Below, piece after piece: positions 26,227 through 35,092 of a stretch of DNA of 64,000 bases. Both the position numbers and the translations under genes were made by a program. The stretch comes from Lachnospiraceae bacterium. GTDB taxonomy: Bacteria; Bacillota; Clostridia; Lachnospirales; Lachnospiraceae. The notes beneath the pieces are model-generated. The model did no database searches and was not told the origin of the DNA. It saw only the letters and a program-made list of their open reading frames with translations. Positions within the stretch are counted from its first letter, which is position 1. Each line of letters starts with the position of its first letter. The DNA lies in contig CABJAB010000005.1 of the NCBI GenBank assembly GCA_902363445.1, forward strand, positions 248,001-312,000, given 5' to 3'.

Positions 26227-26262
26227 ACCGGAGAAGCTGTCCGGCCGCTGAAAAAATAAGGC

Positions 26263-26297
26263 TGCTGTGAAACGATTCGTTTCACAGCGGTTTTTTT
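26263..26297 (+). terminator. Terminator of leuCD
   Basis: GCTGTGAAACGA / TTCGTTTCACAGC forms a 12-bp stem with almost no loop, followed by GG and seven T. Confidence 0.88.
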
Positions 26298-26371
26298 CTG
26301 GCATCAATGGTTGCCCTGAGGGCCCTGATGTGCTAAAATTTGACACAGAAGGGAAGAAAGGATGGATACAG

Positions 26372-26857
26372 GTGGCGGAAAAATCAGGAAAGACCAATGC
26401 GATGCGTTTGCTGGACGCGGCCGGGATCACGTATACGTCCAAGGAATATGAGGTGGACGAGAGCGACCTGAGCGGGGGCCATGTGGCTGCGAGGCTTGGA
26501 CTTGACAAGGATATGGTTTTTAAGACCCTGGTGGCCAGGGGAGAAAAGAACGGAATCATGGTATTCTGCATTCCCGTATGTGAAGAGCTGGATCTGAAAA
26601 AAGCGGCCGCGGTTTCCGGGGATAAGAAGGTGGAGATGGTACATGTAAAAGAGATCCTGGGGCTCACTGGCTATATACGCGGCGGCTGTTCTCCCGTTGG
26701 AATGAAAAAGAAATATCCTACTTATATAGAAGAAACAGCAGTTTTGTTTGACGAGATCGCCGTCAGCGCCGGTATCCGGGGCTGCCAGATATTCCTGGAT
26801 CCGGAGGCGCTGATACAATATACGGAAGCCCGGGTGTGCAGCCTTGTGAAGGAATAG
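26372..26857 (+). CDS. ybaK: YbaK/EbsC-type Cys-tRNA(Pro) deacylase
   Basis: A 161-residue trans-editing protein that hydrolyses mischarged tRNA. AMRLLDAAGITYTSKEYEVD, the lysine in DMVFKTLVARGEK, and YIRGGCSPVGMKKKYPTYIE match the YbaK subgroup that clears Cys-tRNA(Pro). The GTG at 26372 is chosen: AAGAAAGGA lies upstream, and the only longer in-frame start falls inside the leuCD terminator. No partner genes are adjacent. Confidence 0.85.
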   Translation: MAEKSGKTNAMRLLDAAGITYTSKEYEVDESDLSGGHVAARLGLDKDMVFKTLVARGEKNGIMVFCIPVCEELDLKKAAAVSGDKKVEMVHVKEILGLTGYIRGGCSPVGMKKKYPTYIEETAVLFDEIAVSAGIRGCQIFLDPEALIQYTEARVCSLVKE

Positions 26858-26886
26858 ATGACAAATAAAATCCACTGTGCTATGAT
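26858..26886 (+). promoter_or_regulatory. Promoter of thrC
   Basis: ATGACA (26858-26863), a 17-base spacer and TATGAT (26881-26886), about 80 bases before thrC. The -35 starts right after ybaK's stop codon. Confidence 0.5.
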
Positions 26887-26967
26887 TTGGATGATGCAAA
26901 AAAGCAGAAATCGTATCGGCGCTGTCGTCGCTGAAAACGGAAAATATAGAAAAGAGAGGGAATTGCT

Positions 26968-28458
26968 ATGTCAGAATTAATGTATGGAAGCACCAGAGGA
27001 AACGGGGGAAAAGTGACCGCGTCCCAGGCAATCTTAAAAGGGCTGGCGGATGACGGAGGCCTTTATGTGCCGGAAAAACTGCCGAAGCTTCCGGTAAGCC
27101 TTGAAGAGCTGGCCGGACTTTCCTATCAGGAGACTGCATATGTTGTGATGAAGCAGTTCCTGACGGATTTTACGGAAGAGGAGCTGCGCTCCTGTATCGC
27201 CAGGGCATATGACGATAAATTTGACACAGAGGAGATCGCTCCCATAAAGGAAGCGGCAGGCGTTTATTACCTGGAGCTTTTCCATGGGGCGACCATCGCG
27301 TTTAAGGATATGGCACTTTCCATACTTCCCCATCTGATGGTCACCGCGGCAAAGAAAAATCAGGTCCGCAATGAGATCGTAGTGCTGACAGCCACCTCCG
27401 GGGATACCGGTAAGGCGGCTTTAGCGGGGTTCGCGGATGTGCCGGGAACAAGGATCATCGTGTTTTATCCGAAGGACGGTGTAAGCCCCATCCAGGAAAA
27501 GCAGATGGTGACTCAAAAGGGAAAAAATACATTTGTTGTGGGAATTCACGGGAATTTTGACGACGCACAGAATGGGGTAAAGAAGATTTTCGGAGATAAA
27601 GAGCTCTCTAAAGATCTGGAAGAGCACGGTTTTCAATTTTCTTCTGCAAACTCCATCAATATCGGGCGTCTGGTCCCCCAGGTAGTCTATTATGCCTATG
27701 CTTATGGACAGCTGCTTAAGAGGGGCGCGGTATCCGCGGGTGAAGAGATCAATGTGACGGTGCCAACCGGAAATTTCGGCAACATTCTGGCCGCTTATTA
27801 TGCGAAGCTTTTGGGAGTGCCCATTGGGAAGCTGATCTGTGCGTCCAATGAGAACAAGGTCCTCTATGACTTTTTCAACACAGGGGCGTATGACAGAAAC
27901 CGCAAGTTCATTCTGACCAGTTCTCCTTCCATGGATATCCTGATTTCCAGCAATCTGGAGCGCCTGGTGTATAAGATAGCCGGCGACGATGCGGCCAAGG
28001 ACGCGTCTCTTATGAAAGAGCTGTCGGAGAAAGGCCGGTATGAGATCACCGGCGAGATGAGAAAAGCATTGGCTGATTTTTACGGCGCTTTTGCCGATGA
28101 GAAGGAAACGGCGGCGGAAATAAAGAATCTTTATGAAAAGACAGGATATGTCATCGATACCCATACGGCGGTCGCTTCCTGTGTCTATGGGAAATACAGG
28201 GCAGAGACAGGAGATGGGAAGAAAACTTTGATCGCATCCACGGCCAGCCCCTATAAATTCACAAGAAGCGTGATGAAAGCCATTGACGAAAAATATAATG
28301 ATATGGAAGATTTTGCTTTGGTCGATGTGCTGTCACAGATTTCCGGCGTGCCGGTCCCCCCTGCAATAGAGGAAATCCGCACGGCTCCCGTACTCCATAA
28401 GACGGTCTGCGATGCGGCGGCTATGAAGGATACAGTGAAGCAGTTCCTGGAGATTTAA
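26968..28458 (+). CDS. thrC: Threonine synthase
   Basis: A 496-residue PLP enzyme converting phosphohomoserine to threonine. The N-terminal domain begins MSELMYGSTRGNGGKVTASQ; FHGATIAFKDMALS contains the PLP lysine; TATSGDTGKAALAG and VPTGNFGNILAAYYAK bind phosphate. The length fits the long class found in E. coli and yeast. GAGAGGG precedes ATG. asd, which supplies the upstream semialdehyde, lies 23 kb away. Confidence 0.95.
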   Translation: MSELMYGSTRGNGGKVTASQAILKGLADDGGLYVPEKLPKLPVSLEELAGLSYQETAYVVMKQFLTDFTEEELRSCIARAYDDKFDTEEIAPIKEAAGVYYLELFHGATIAFKDMALSILPHLMVTAAKKNQVRNEIVVLTATSGDTGKAALAGFADVPGTRIIVFYPKDGVSPIQEKQMVTQKGKNTFVVGIHGNFDDAQNGVKKIFGDKELSKDLEEHGFQFSSANSINIGRLVPQVVYYAYAYGQLLKRGAVSAGEEINVTVPTGNFGNILAAYYAKLLGVPIGKLICASNENKVLYDFFNTGAYDRNRKFILTSSPSMDILISSNLERLVYKIAGDDAAKDASLMKELSEKGRYEITGEMRKALADFYGAFADEKETAAEIKNLYEKTGYVIDTHTAVASCVYGKYRAETGDGKKTLIASTASPYKFTRSVMKAIDEKYNDMEDFALVDVLSQISGVPVPPAIEEIRTAPVLHKTVCDAAAMKDTVKQFLEI

Positions 28459-28590
28459 GGACGGGGAAATAAATATAAGAAAATTGTCACATTTTGTTAA
28501 GGACATCTTCAAGAATATGTGTTATAGTAGGGAATGCGGTCGAGAAAGATAATCGCTCTATGAGTATAAAATATGAAAGAGGTTGAAACC

Positions 28591-30222
28591 ATGTCACAGG
28601 AAGGGAAAGAAGAAAGGCTGGAGTATATTCAGCTGTCTCACAGACCCCGGAACCATACAAAACAAGACCAAGACAAAGCAGTCCCTGCAGACGGAGCACG
28701 GCGTTATTCCAGAGCGGCCGAGCGGCTGAAGAAACAGCGTCGGAACCGGATACTGGCTATCAGCGGCCTTTCGGCGGTGCTGCTGGTTTTGATCGTGTGC
28801 ATCGTTTTTAAAGTCCTTCATAAGAATACCGTGAATGTGGAAGGGGCCCCGGTATCCAATGCCGGCGGGGAGACAGGAGACGGCGCGAAGCTGTCGGAAA
28901 AGAACTTCCAGTTTACGATGGCGGCCGACAAGCAGGAGGTCGGAAGCGCCCAGGAGATAAAAGAAATCGCTGATTATGAGGGGTATGCGGTCCGTTACCC
29001 GGTGATTGGGAACGAGGCCATGGATGCAGGCATCCGCCAGCGGGCGGAAGACATTGTCTCTGTATTTAAAGCGGAGGTTACGAGCTGCAAGACAGAGAAA
29101 GCCGTCAGGATGATCATGCAGGCGGATTATGAATCTTATAAGACGAAGGAAGAGCTGGTTTCTGTCAAGTTCGATATTCACAAGGAGCTTCCCCTGGTTT
29201 CTTCGGCAGGAGACAGTGTTGAGACGTATACTTACAACGTGTCCGACGGAGCGGAGGTATCGCTGTCAGACGTATTGAAGGAAGGCTTTCTGGATCTGCT
29301 GGCAGAGAAGACAAAGACATTTGCAGAGGGACAGACGGGGAAAGTCATAGAGACGGCCGCGGCCCCCGAGCTTTCAAATTTCAAATATTATACTTGGAAT
29401 GAGGATGGCCTCACTCTTTATTTTCCCGGAGGAAGTCTGGTGGAAGGAGTGAACGATGTCCTGTCGTTTACGGTTCCCATGGAAGACTTAAAGGATTTCC
29501 TGACCAGGAATCTGGCAGACGGCATGGAAGGCGGCCAGGAGGTGCAGGGATCTGTTTCCGGCGGAAAAGTGGATCCTAATAAGCCGATGGTGTGCCTGAC
29601 CTTTGATGACGGGCCGAAATCCTCGACGACGCCGGAGCTTCTGGATCTTTTGGAGGCGAATGACGCCAGGGCGACTTTCTTCGTGGTGGGCAGTATGCTG
29701 GGGCACGAAGGGGCCGAAGATATCATCAGGCGGGAGCTGGAGCTGGGATGCCAGGTGGGCAACCATACGATGGATCATGAGAATCTGAAAAATATTTCAG
29801 ACGAAGAGATCACGCAGCAGGTCGAAGGGGTCAATGATATCCTGGCCGGCTGGGGCCTTCCTAAGTGCAGTACGGTGCGCCCTCCTTATGGAGGTTACAA
29901 TAACCATGTGCTCGGTTATGTCCAGTATCCGCTGGCCCGGTGGGATGTGGATACGGAGGACTGGAAGACCCGGGACGCGGCGTCCACCATCAATAATGTG
30001 CTCTATGACGAAAAGCTGAAAGCGGAGGATGGGGATATTATTTTGATGCACGATATCCATCCGGAAACCATTGAAGCCTGCAGGACCATCATTCCGGAAC
30101 TGAAGGCGAGGGGATTCCAGCTGGTGACGATGGAAGAAATGTTTGAAGCAAAGGGAATCGCTTTTGAGCCTGGAAAGGCGTACTATTCCTCAGGATTCAT
30201 AAAGGACGATTTCGGTTCCTGA
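28591..30222 (+). CDS. PdaC-like membrane-anchored polysaccharide deacetylase
   Basis: A 543-residue protein. After ~55 cytoplasmic residues comes one transmembrane segment (ILAISGLSAVLLVLIVCIVF), then an RsiV/DUF3298-like region (~100-300, SVETYTYNVSDGAEVSLSDV) and a NodB deacetylase domain (~335-535): LTFDDGPKSS, GNHTMDHENL with the two metal histidines, RPPYGGYNN, DVDTEDW and ILMHDIHP. This is the layout of B. subtilis PdaC, which de-N-acetylates peptidoglycan and protects against lysozyme. ATG 28591 follows AGAGG at 8 bases; an earlier in-frame ATG at 28573 is less well placed. Confidence 0.9.
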   Translation: MSQEGKEERLEYIQLSHRPRNHTKQDQDKAVPADGARRYSRAAERLKKQRRNRILAISGLSAVLLVLIVCIVFKVLHKNTVNVEGAPVSNAGGETGDGAKLSEKNFQFTMAADKQEVGSAQEIKEIADYEGYAVRYPVIGNEAMDAGIRQRAEDIVSVFKAEVTSCKTEKAVRMIMQADYESYKTKEELVSVKFDIHKELPLVSSAGDSVETYTYNVSDGAEVSLSDVLKEGFLDLLAEKTKTFAEGQTGKVIETAAAPELSNFKYYTWNEDGLTLYFPGGSLVEGVNDVLSFTVPMEDLKDFLTRNLADGMEGGQEVQGSVSGGKVDPNKPMVCLTFDDGPKSSTTPELLDLLEANDARATFFVVGSMLGHEGAEDIIRRELELGCQVGNHTMDHENLKNISDEEITQQVEGVNDILAGWGLPKCSTVRPPYGGYNNHVLGYVQYPLARWDVDTEDWKTRDAASTINNVLYDEKLKAEDGDIILMHDIHPETIEACRTIIPELKARGFQLVTMEEMFEAKGIAFEPGKAYYSSGFIKDDFGS

Positions 30223-30228
30223 TCTTAA

Positions 30229-30272
30229 GGCCGCCTCATACGGTGTGGAAACGCTGTATGCGGCGGCTTTTA
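30229..30272 (+). terminator. Terminator after the deacetylase gene
   Basis: GCCGCCTCATACGG pairs with CTGTATGCGGCGGC with two imperfect positions; TTTTAT follows. Confidence 0.85.
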
Positions 30273-30369
30273 TCATTGTAACTGGCCTGGAAAAAACAGA
30301 TTCTCTGTGGTATCATGAAATGGAAAAGAAATGCAGACAGAAAATAATCAGAGGACAGGAGGCAGAATT

Positions 30370-30813
30370 ATGGGTAAAATCGATGAGGTCAGAGCGGCGA
30401 TGGTGACAGCCATGAAGAACAAGGAAAAGGAGAGGAAGGAGACTCTCTCCATGCTTTTAAGCGCGCTTAAAAATGCACAGATCGACAAACGGGAAGAACT
30501 CACGGAGGCGGAGGAGAACGCGGTCATTGCCAAGGAGATCAAGCAGACAAAGGAAACCATGGATACCTGTCCTCCCGACCGGACGGATATCCTGAAGGAA
30601 TGTGAAGCGCGGATTTCCGTTCTGAAGGAGTTTGCTCCGGAAGAGATGAGCGGGACCCAGATACGGGAAGCAGTCAAAGAAGTTCTGGATACACTGGGAA
30701 TAGAGACTCCTACAGCCAAAGACAAGGGCCGTATCATGAAAGAGCTGATGCCGAAGGTAAAGGGCAGGGCGGACGGCAAGCTTGTCAATGAGATCGTATC
30801 CAGTTTATTCTGA
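30370..30813 (+). CDS. yqeY: GatB/YqeY domain protein
   Basis: A 147-residue protein homologous to the C-terminal tail of the GatB amidotransferase subunit. MGKIDEVRAAMVTAMKNKEK then RKETLSMLLSALKNAQIDKR is the usual start, and AKDKGRIMKELMPKVKGRAD the end. It is thought to bind tRNA, but its job as a free protein is unclear. ATG 30370 is 7 bases after AGGAGG. 17 bases separate it from the hydrolase that follows. Confidence 0.92.
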   Translation: MGKIDEVRAAMVTAMKNKEKERKETLSMLLSALKNAQIDKREELTEAEENAVIAKEIKQTKETMDTCPPDRTDILKECEARISVLKEFAPEEMSGTQIREAVKEVLDTLGIETPTAKDKGRIMKELMPKVKGRADGKLVNEIVSSLF

Positions 30814-30830
30814 CAGATGGAGGAAGCCAT

Positions 30831-31358
30831 ATGAGCAGGGCGCTTATTGTAGTGGATATGCAGAAGGACTTTATAGACGGAGCGCTGGGGACAAAGGAGG
30901 CGAAAGCCATTGTCCCCAGAGTTAAAGAAAAAATACGAGGCTTTGATGGAATTGTTTTAGCCACACAAGATACGCACGGGACGGATTATAAGAACACCCA
31001 GGAGGGACGGAAGCTCCCGGTGGCGCATTGTATAAAAGGAAGCGGCGGATGGGAGCTTGAGCCAGAGATTGAGTTTTTACTGAAAGAAAAACAGGCCAGG
31101 ATTTTTGAAAAGCCGTCCTTTGGGTCTCCAGAACTCGCGCAGTATCTGGCAGAGATAAGTGAAAAAGAACCGTTGGAGGAGATCGAGCTGGTCGGTCTGT
31201 GTACGGATATCTGTGTGATATCCAATGCCATGCTCATCAAGGCTTTTCTTCCGGAAGTGCCTGTCCTGGCAGATAGCGGCTGCTGCGCCGGCGTGACGCC
31301 GGAAAGCCATATCAATGCGCTGGAGGCTATGAAAATGTGTCAGATAACAGTGGAATAA
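30831..31358 (+). CDS. Isochorismatase-fold cysteine hydrolase (nicotinamidase-like)
   Basis: A 175-residue enzyme. The catalytic triad is visible: Asp in VVDMQKDFIDGA, Lys in FEKPSFGSPE and Cys in LVGLCTDICVISNAMLIKA. ATQDTHGTDY supplies metal ligands as in nicotinamidases, so NAD salvage (nicotinamide to nicotinate) is plausible; other amides or isochorismate cannot be excluded. It forms a two-gene unit with yqeY. Confidence 0.88.
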   Translation: MSRALIVVDMQKDFIDGALGTKEAKAIVPRVKEKIRGFDGIVLATQDTHGTDYKNTQEGRKLPVAHCIKGSGGWELEPEIEFLLKEKQARIFEKPSFGSPELAQYLAEISEKEPLEEIELVGLCTDICVISNAMLIKAFLPEVPVLADSGCCAGVTPESHINALEAMKMCQITVE

Positions 31359-31363
31359 TAAAG

Positions 31364-31395
31364 CGCCGGAAGTTCGCTCTTCCGGCACTTTTGTT
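31364..31395. terminator. Bidirectional terminator between convergent genes
   Basis: GCCGGAAG / CTTCCGGC stem with a short loop; ACTTTTGTTCTT on the plus side. It lies between the stop codons of two converging genes. Confidence 0.75.
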
Positions 31396-31396
31396 C

Positions 31397-31954
31397 TTAT
31401 TTCCGCCCCAGCATATCCGCCATTTTCCGGATCATATCAATCCGGGACTGTTCCTCCGGTTTCATCCGGCTTTTTAAGACATTGAGTATCAGATCTGTTT
31501 CTGAATCATTGAACTGCATCCCCATGGAGTTGGCATTCTTGTTGGCAGACATCAGGAAGGGCAGCAGAGAGTCCATTGACTGGCCGCCGGATTGGGAGAC
31601 TAGTTCGGATAAAAAGGCCAGCTTTTTTAAATCCATATTTTTTAAAGACGGGTCGTTTTTCCAGCTGTCGTTTCCGGAGCTGCTTTGACCTGTCAAAGGC
31701 GTGCCGTCCGGATTTCCGGTATTCCCGGGATTTTGGCCGGCGGTACCAGGGTTTTGGTCCGACGCACCGGCATTCTGAGCGGGGGCGCCGGTATTTTGCG
31801 GTGAGCCGCCCTGATACTGAGAATTATTGGCTGGATTCTGGTAATTGTTCCCCGGGTTCTGATTCTGTCCGGCGTCTCCGTTCATGGGGGACATGTTTCG
31901 CCCTCTGTTTCCGTTCATGCCGTTGTTATACATCCCGTTTTGAAAGTTATTCAT
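31397..31954 (-). CDS. Unrecognised protein with an Asn/Gly-rich N-terminal half
   Basis: A 185-residue protein. The first ~95 residues are almost only Asn, Gly, Pro, Gln, Ala and Ser (for example NNGMNGNRGRNMSPMNGDAG) and are surely disordered, while the last ~90 form a helical domain (NMDLKKLAFLSELVSQSGGQ; MDSLLPFLMSANKNANSMGM; ETDLILNVLKSRM). I do not recognise a family. ATG 31954 has GGAAAGGAG upstream and overlaps the end of the next gene by 8 bases, so the two are translated together. Confidence 0.75.
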   Translation of the reverse strand: MNNFQNGMYNNGMNGNRGRNMSPMNGDAGQNQNPGNNYQNPANNSQYQGGSPQNTGAPAQNAGASDQNPGTAGQNPGNTGNPDGTPLTGQSSSGNDSWKNDPSLKNMDLKKLAFLSELVSQSGGQSMDSLLPFLMSANKNANSMGMQFNDSETDLILNVLKSRMKPEEQSRIDMIRKMADMLGRK

Positions 31955-32576
31955 TATGATGTGGCTCCTTTCCTGGTGCATTGTTGAGAGAATGGAACAT
32001 AGCGCTGTAAGAATCGAAAAGGGCCTGCTGACTGGAGCTCAAGGAGCCGCGGATAAAGCTTCGGAAGTCATCATCGGCTTCAGATGAAGAAGGCCCGGAC
32101 GGTGAGTCTGGATCCAGGGAAGCGGCTGACAGCGTGGCCTTTTCTTCTTCTTCCGCGGCAGGCTGTCCGGATACTACGGTGAACGGAGCCGGTTCTTCCC
32201 GGGTCTGGCCTGCAGGTTCAGCGGCCGCTCCGCCTTGAGGCATCTGATCATATAAGGAGGATAGCTGGATGATGTAATTCAGCCGGTCGAAGGCTTGCCT
32301 CTGCTCCGGACTGCCATAATCTTTTATTTCATTTAATACGTCAAAGAATCCTCTTTTAGGAGCGCCCTCAGAGGCGGAGCAGATGCTTAAGGCGTCGGCT
32401 GCTTCAGGGGAAGAAAACAAGTTCACGGTATTTTTAAGCTCCTGGAATTTTACGAGCACGGACAGAAGACGTTTCTGTGAGGCAGGAAAATAAGCCAGGG
32501 CCGCTTTCAGCATCTGGAGGTTGTAGCCGCTGGTCATTTTGTCCAGTTCGGTTGCTTTGAAGCTATCTTGTTCCAA
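31947..32576 (-). CDS. Unrecognised partner protein
   Basis: A 209-residue protein, first gene of the pair. The N-terminal ~110 residues are helical (MTSGYNLQMLKAALAYFPAS; KRLLSVLVKFQELKNTVNLF), then an Ala/Glu/Pro/Ser-rich linker (~120-165), then a short helix (FRSFIRGSLSSSQQALFDSY). No membrane segment, signal or catalytic motif is visible. Overlapping genes suggest the two products interact. Function unknown. Confidence 0.75.
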   Translation of the reverse strand: MEQDSFKATELDKMTSGYNLQMLKAALAYFPASQKRLLSVLVKFQELKNTVNLFSSPEAADALSICSASEGAPKRGFFDVLNEIKDYGSPEQRQAFDRLNYIIQLSSLYDQMPQGGAAAEPAGQTREEPAPFTVVSGQPAAEEEEKATLSAASLDPDSPSGPSSSEADDDFRSFIRGSLSSSQQALFDSYSAMFHSLNNAPGKEPHHNE

Positions 32577-32726
32577 AATGGCACCTCGTAGGTTTGTTCC
32601 CTTTACTTTATGCGGAGGAGGGGTTGGCCTATGCAGACTGGAGGAAAAACGAAATTGGAAAATTCGGCATATGATATTATGAGCGGTTTCTGAGGAACCA
32701 CTATTATGTGTAAGGAGACGCTTTAT

Positions 32727-32861
32727 ATGAAAACCAGACTTATCATTGATGAAGATTCAGTATATGAGATAGATGAGGAATGTGACGAGGCACAAAAGGA
32801 AAGGGAGAGAAAACGGCAGGAAAAGAAGAACCGGGAGAACAGGAATCACAGACATCATTAA
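32727..32861 (+). CDS. Very small charged protein (44 residues)
   Basis: ATG 32727 has AAGGAG nine bases upstream and opens a frame reading MKTRLIIDEDSVYEIDEECD and then a run of Lys/Arg/Glu ending NRNHRHH. A good ribosome site and a strong terminator directly after the stop support a real gene. The strongly charged tail suggests binding to nucleic acid or an acidic partner. I do not know a family. Confidence 0.6.
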   Translation: MKTRLIIDEDSVYEIDEECDEAQKERERKRQEKKNRENRNHRHH

Positions 32862-32865
32862 TAAA

Positions 32866-32906
32866 CTGCCGCCGGATGGTATCGGCCATCCGGCGGCAGT
32901 CTTTCG
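32866..32906. terminator. Bidirectional terminator after the small gene and htpG
   Basis: CTGCCGCCGGATGG / CCATCCGGCGGCAG, a perfect 14-bp stem with a six-base loop, then CTTTCGTTTTT. It serves the small gene on the plus strand and probably htpG on the minus strand. Confidence 0.88.
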
Positions 32907-32909
32907 TTT

Positions 32910-34910
32910 TTATTCAGCCAGCTTTAACATCACGTCGTTGGTACGGGCAATAAATTTGCTCATGCGCTCCGGAGACAGGCTTCCATGGCTTAAAAGGGCC
33001 AGGTCATACAGCTGCTCACAGAAAATGGAGGTGTCTTCACTGTCCTCGTGCTCCAGCACATAAGTCACGAGAGGATGGTTCGCGTTCAGCACCAGACTTT
33101 CAGAAGCGCCGAACATATCCATGTTCATATCTCCCATGCTGTACATTTTCATCATATCCTGCATCCGGCGGCTGTCCTCGGACGAAGTGACCACAGAAGC
33201 AATGGACGAATTTTTGAGTTTTTCCACCTTGACTTCCAGCTTGTCGTCGCCGAGAGCTTTCCGGAAGGTTTCCGTCAGCTTATCGGTCATCTTGTTCAGG
33301 GATTCTTTTTCTTCTTCCCCGGTCTCTTCCTTGAACGCGCTGTCCAGATCCGTATCGATTCTCAGGAAATGTACGTTTTCATTTTTCTGTTCTACATGGC
33401 TTATGAAAGGAGAGTCAATGGTGTGGGTCAGGATGACCGCGTCAATACCGGCTTCCTTGAACATGTTGATATATTGGCTCTGCGCTTTCTCATCGGTCAC
33501 GTAGAAGACCGTATTTTCGTGAGCTTCTTTGTTTTCCTCCAGGCATTCCGCCAGGGTCAGGTACCGCCCCTCCAGGTTCTTGAACAGGATACAGTCTTTT
33601 ATCTTGTCCTCAAATTTTTCATCCCGGATATAACCGAATTTGATGAAGGGACTCAGATCGTCCCAATATTTTTCATAATTCTCCTTCTCGACCTTATACA
33701 TGCCGGTCAGCTTGTCCGCTACCTTCTTGGTGATGTAGTCGGAAATCTTCTTGACGAAGCCGTCGTTCTGCAAAGCGCTCCTGGAGACATTTAAAGGGAG
33801 GTCGGGGCAGTCGATCACGCCTTTTAACAGCATCAGGAATTCAGGGATGACTTCCTTGATATTGTCCGCAACGAATACCTGGCTGTTGTAAAGCTTAATG
33901 GTTCCCTCAATGCTCTCATACTGGGAGCCGATCTTCGGGAAGTAAAGAATGCCTTTTAAGTTGAACGGATAGTCCATATTCAGGTGGATCCAGAATAAAG
34001 GCTCCTTATAATCGTTGAATACGGTACGGTAAAATTTCTTGTATTCTTCATCGGTGCATTCATTGGGATGTTTCGTCCAGAGAGGATGGATATCGTTCAG
34101 AGGAACAGGACGCTTGTTGATCTTGGCAAGCTCCTTTCGGGGAGAAACCTCCACGATCTCTTTTTCTCCGTTCTCATTTTCCCGTTCTTCTGTCTTGGCC
34201 TCTTCAATGGTGGTCTCCACCACCACATCCTTTTCCGTCACCTCGCTCACATCGATGGTTTCGTATTCCTGAGGGGCGTTCGCCTTGTTCAGGAAAATGT
34301 TCACAGGCATGAAGGAGCAGTATTTCTCGATGACTTCGCGGGCTTTATATTCGTTGGCGAATTCCAGGCTGTCTTCGTTGAGATACAAGGTGATCTCTGT
34401 TCCGAAATCTTCCTTGCTCCCTTCCGCCATGGCGAATTCCTGGCCTCCGTCCGATTCCCAGTGGACGGCGGGAGCGCCGGCACGATAGGATTTTGTATCG
34501 ATGCTTACCTTGTCCGCGACCATGAAGGATGAATAGAAGCCCAGGCCAAAATGTCCAATGATCTGGTCTTCATTCGTCTTGTCCTTATATTTCTCCAGGA
34601 AATCCTTAGCTCCGGAAAAAGCAATCTGGTTGATGTACTCGTCCAGCTCTTCAAAGGTCATCCCAATGCCGTTGTCCTTGAAGGAGATGGTCTTTTCGTC
34701 GGGATCTACCGTGACCAGGATTTTGAATTCGGTATCCTCCGGAATCTCAAACTCGCCCATCACATCCAGCTTTTTTAGCTTGGTGATGGCGTCGCAGCCG
34801 TTGGAGATCAGCTCACGGTAAAAAATATCGTGGTCACTGTAAAGCCATTTCTTTATGATCGGAAATATGTTTTCACTGTTAATGGATAAATTGCCCTGTT
34901 TCTCTGGCAT
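32910..34910 (-). CDS. htpG: Hsp90-family chaperone HtpG
   Basis: A 666-residue ATP-dependent chaperone. The GHKL ATP site is intact: ELISNGCDAITKL, FKDNGIGMTFEEL and GHFGLGFYSSFMVADKVSI. The middle domain includes LNVSRSALQNDGFVKKI, and the C-terminal dimerisation domain ends MLKLAE. The length is typical. ATG 34910 is 8 bases after AAGGTG; a GTG at 34919 overlaps the ribosome site and is less likely. Control by a CIRCE element upstream points to HrcA. Confidence 0.95.
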   Translation of the reverse strand: MPEKQGNLSINSENIFPIIKKWLYSDHDIFYRELISNGCDAITKLKKLDVMGEFEIPEDTEFKILVTVDPDEKTISFKDNGIGMTFEELDEYINQIAFSGAKDFLEKYKDKTNEDQIIGHFGLGFYSSFMVADKVSIDTKSYRAGAPAVHWESDGGQEFAMAEGSKEDFGTEITLYLNEDSLEFANEYKAREVIEKYCSFMPVNIFLNKANAPQEYETIDVSEVTEKDVVVETTIEEAKTEERENENGEKEIVEVSPRKELAKINKRPVPLNDIHPLWTKHPNECTDEEYKKFYRTVFNDYKEPLFWIHLNMDYPFNLKGILYFPKIGSQYESIEGTIKLYNSQVFVADNIKEVIPEFLMLLKGVIDCPDLPLNVSRSALQNDGFVKKISDYITKKVADKLTGMYKVEKENYEKYWDDLSPFIKFGYIRDEKFEDKIKDCILFKNLEGRYLTLAECLEENKEAHENTVFYVTDEKAQSQYINMFKEAGIDAVILTHTIDSPFISHVEQKNENVHFLRIDTDLDSAFKEETGEEEKESLNKMTDKLTETFRKALGDDKLEVKVEKLKNSSIASVVTSSEDSRRMQDMMKMYSMGDMNMDMFGASESLVLNANHPLVTYVLEHEDSEDTSIFCEQLYDLALLSHGSLSPERMSKFIARTNDVMLKLAE

Positions 34911-34981
34911 ATCAATCACACCTTTCTTTTTTCTTTGTGAGTTTGAAAAGACTAAACGGTCTTTTTCGATTTCTGAGGTAT

Positions 34982-35010
34982 ATTGTAATACGCGGATATA
35001 TAAAAGTCAA
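34982..35010 (-). promoter_or_regulatory. htpG promoter
   Basis: On the minus strand TTGACT (35010-35005), a 17-base spacer and TACAAT (34987-34982). Confidence 0.7.
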
Positions 35011-35017
35011 GAAAAAA

Positions 35018-35044
35018 TTAGCACTCATTAGATAGGAGTGCTAG
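35018..35044 (-). promoter_or_regulatory. CIRCE element (HrcA operator)
   Basis: TTAGCACTC-N9-GAGTGCTAG, which matches the CIRCE consensus at 17 of 18 arm positions. It lies 7 bases upstream of the -35 of htpG rather than at the start of transcription. HrcA bound here would repress htpG at normal temperature. It could also serve a promoter on the plus strand, but no such gene is present. Confidence 0.85.
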
Positions 35045-35092
35045 TAATTCGCTTTTGTATTCCGATTTTTGTTGAAATAAGGGAGGAAGGCT

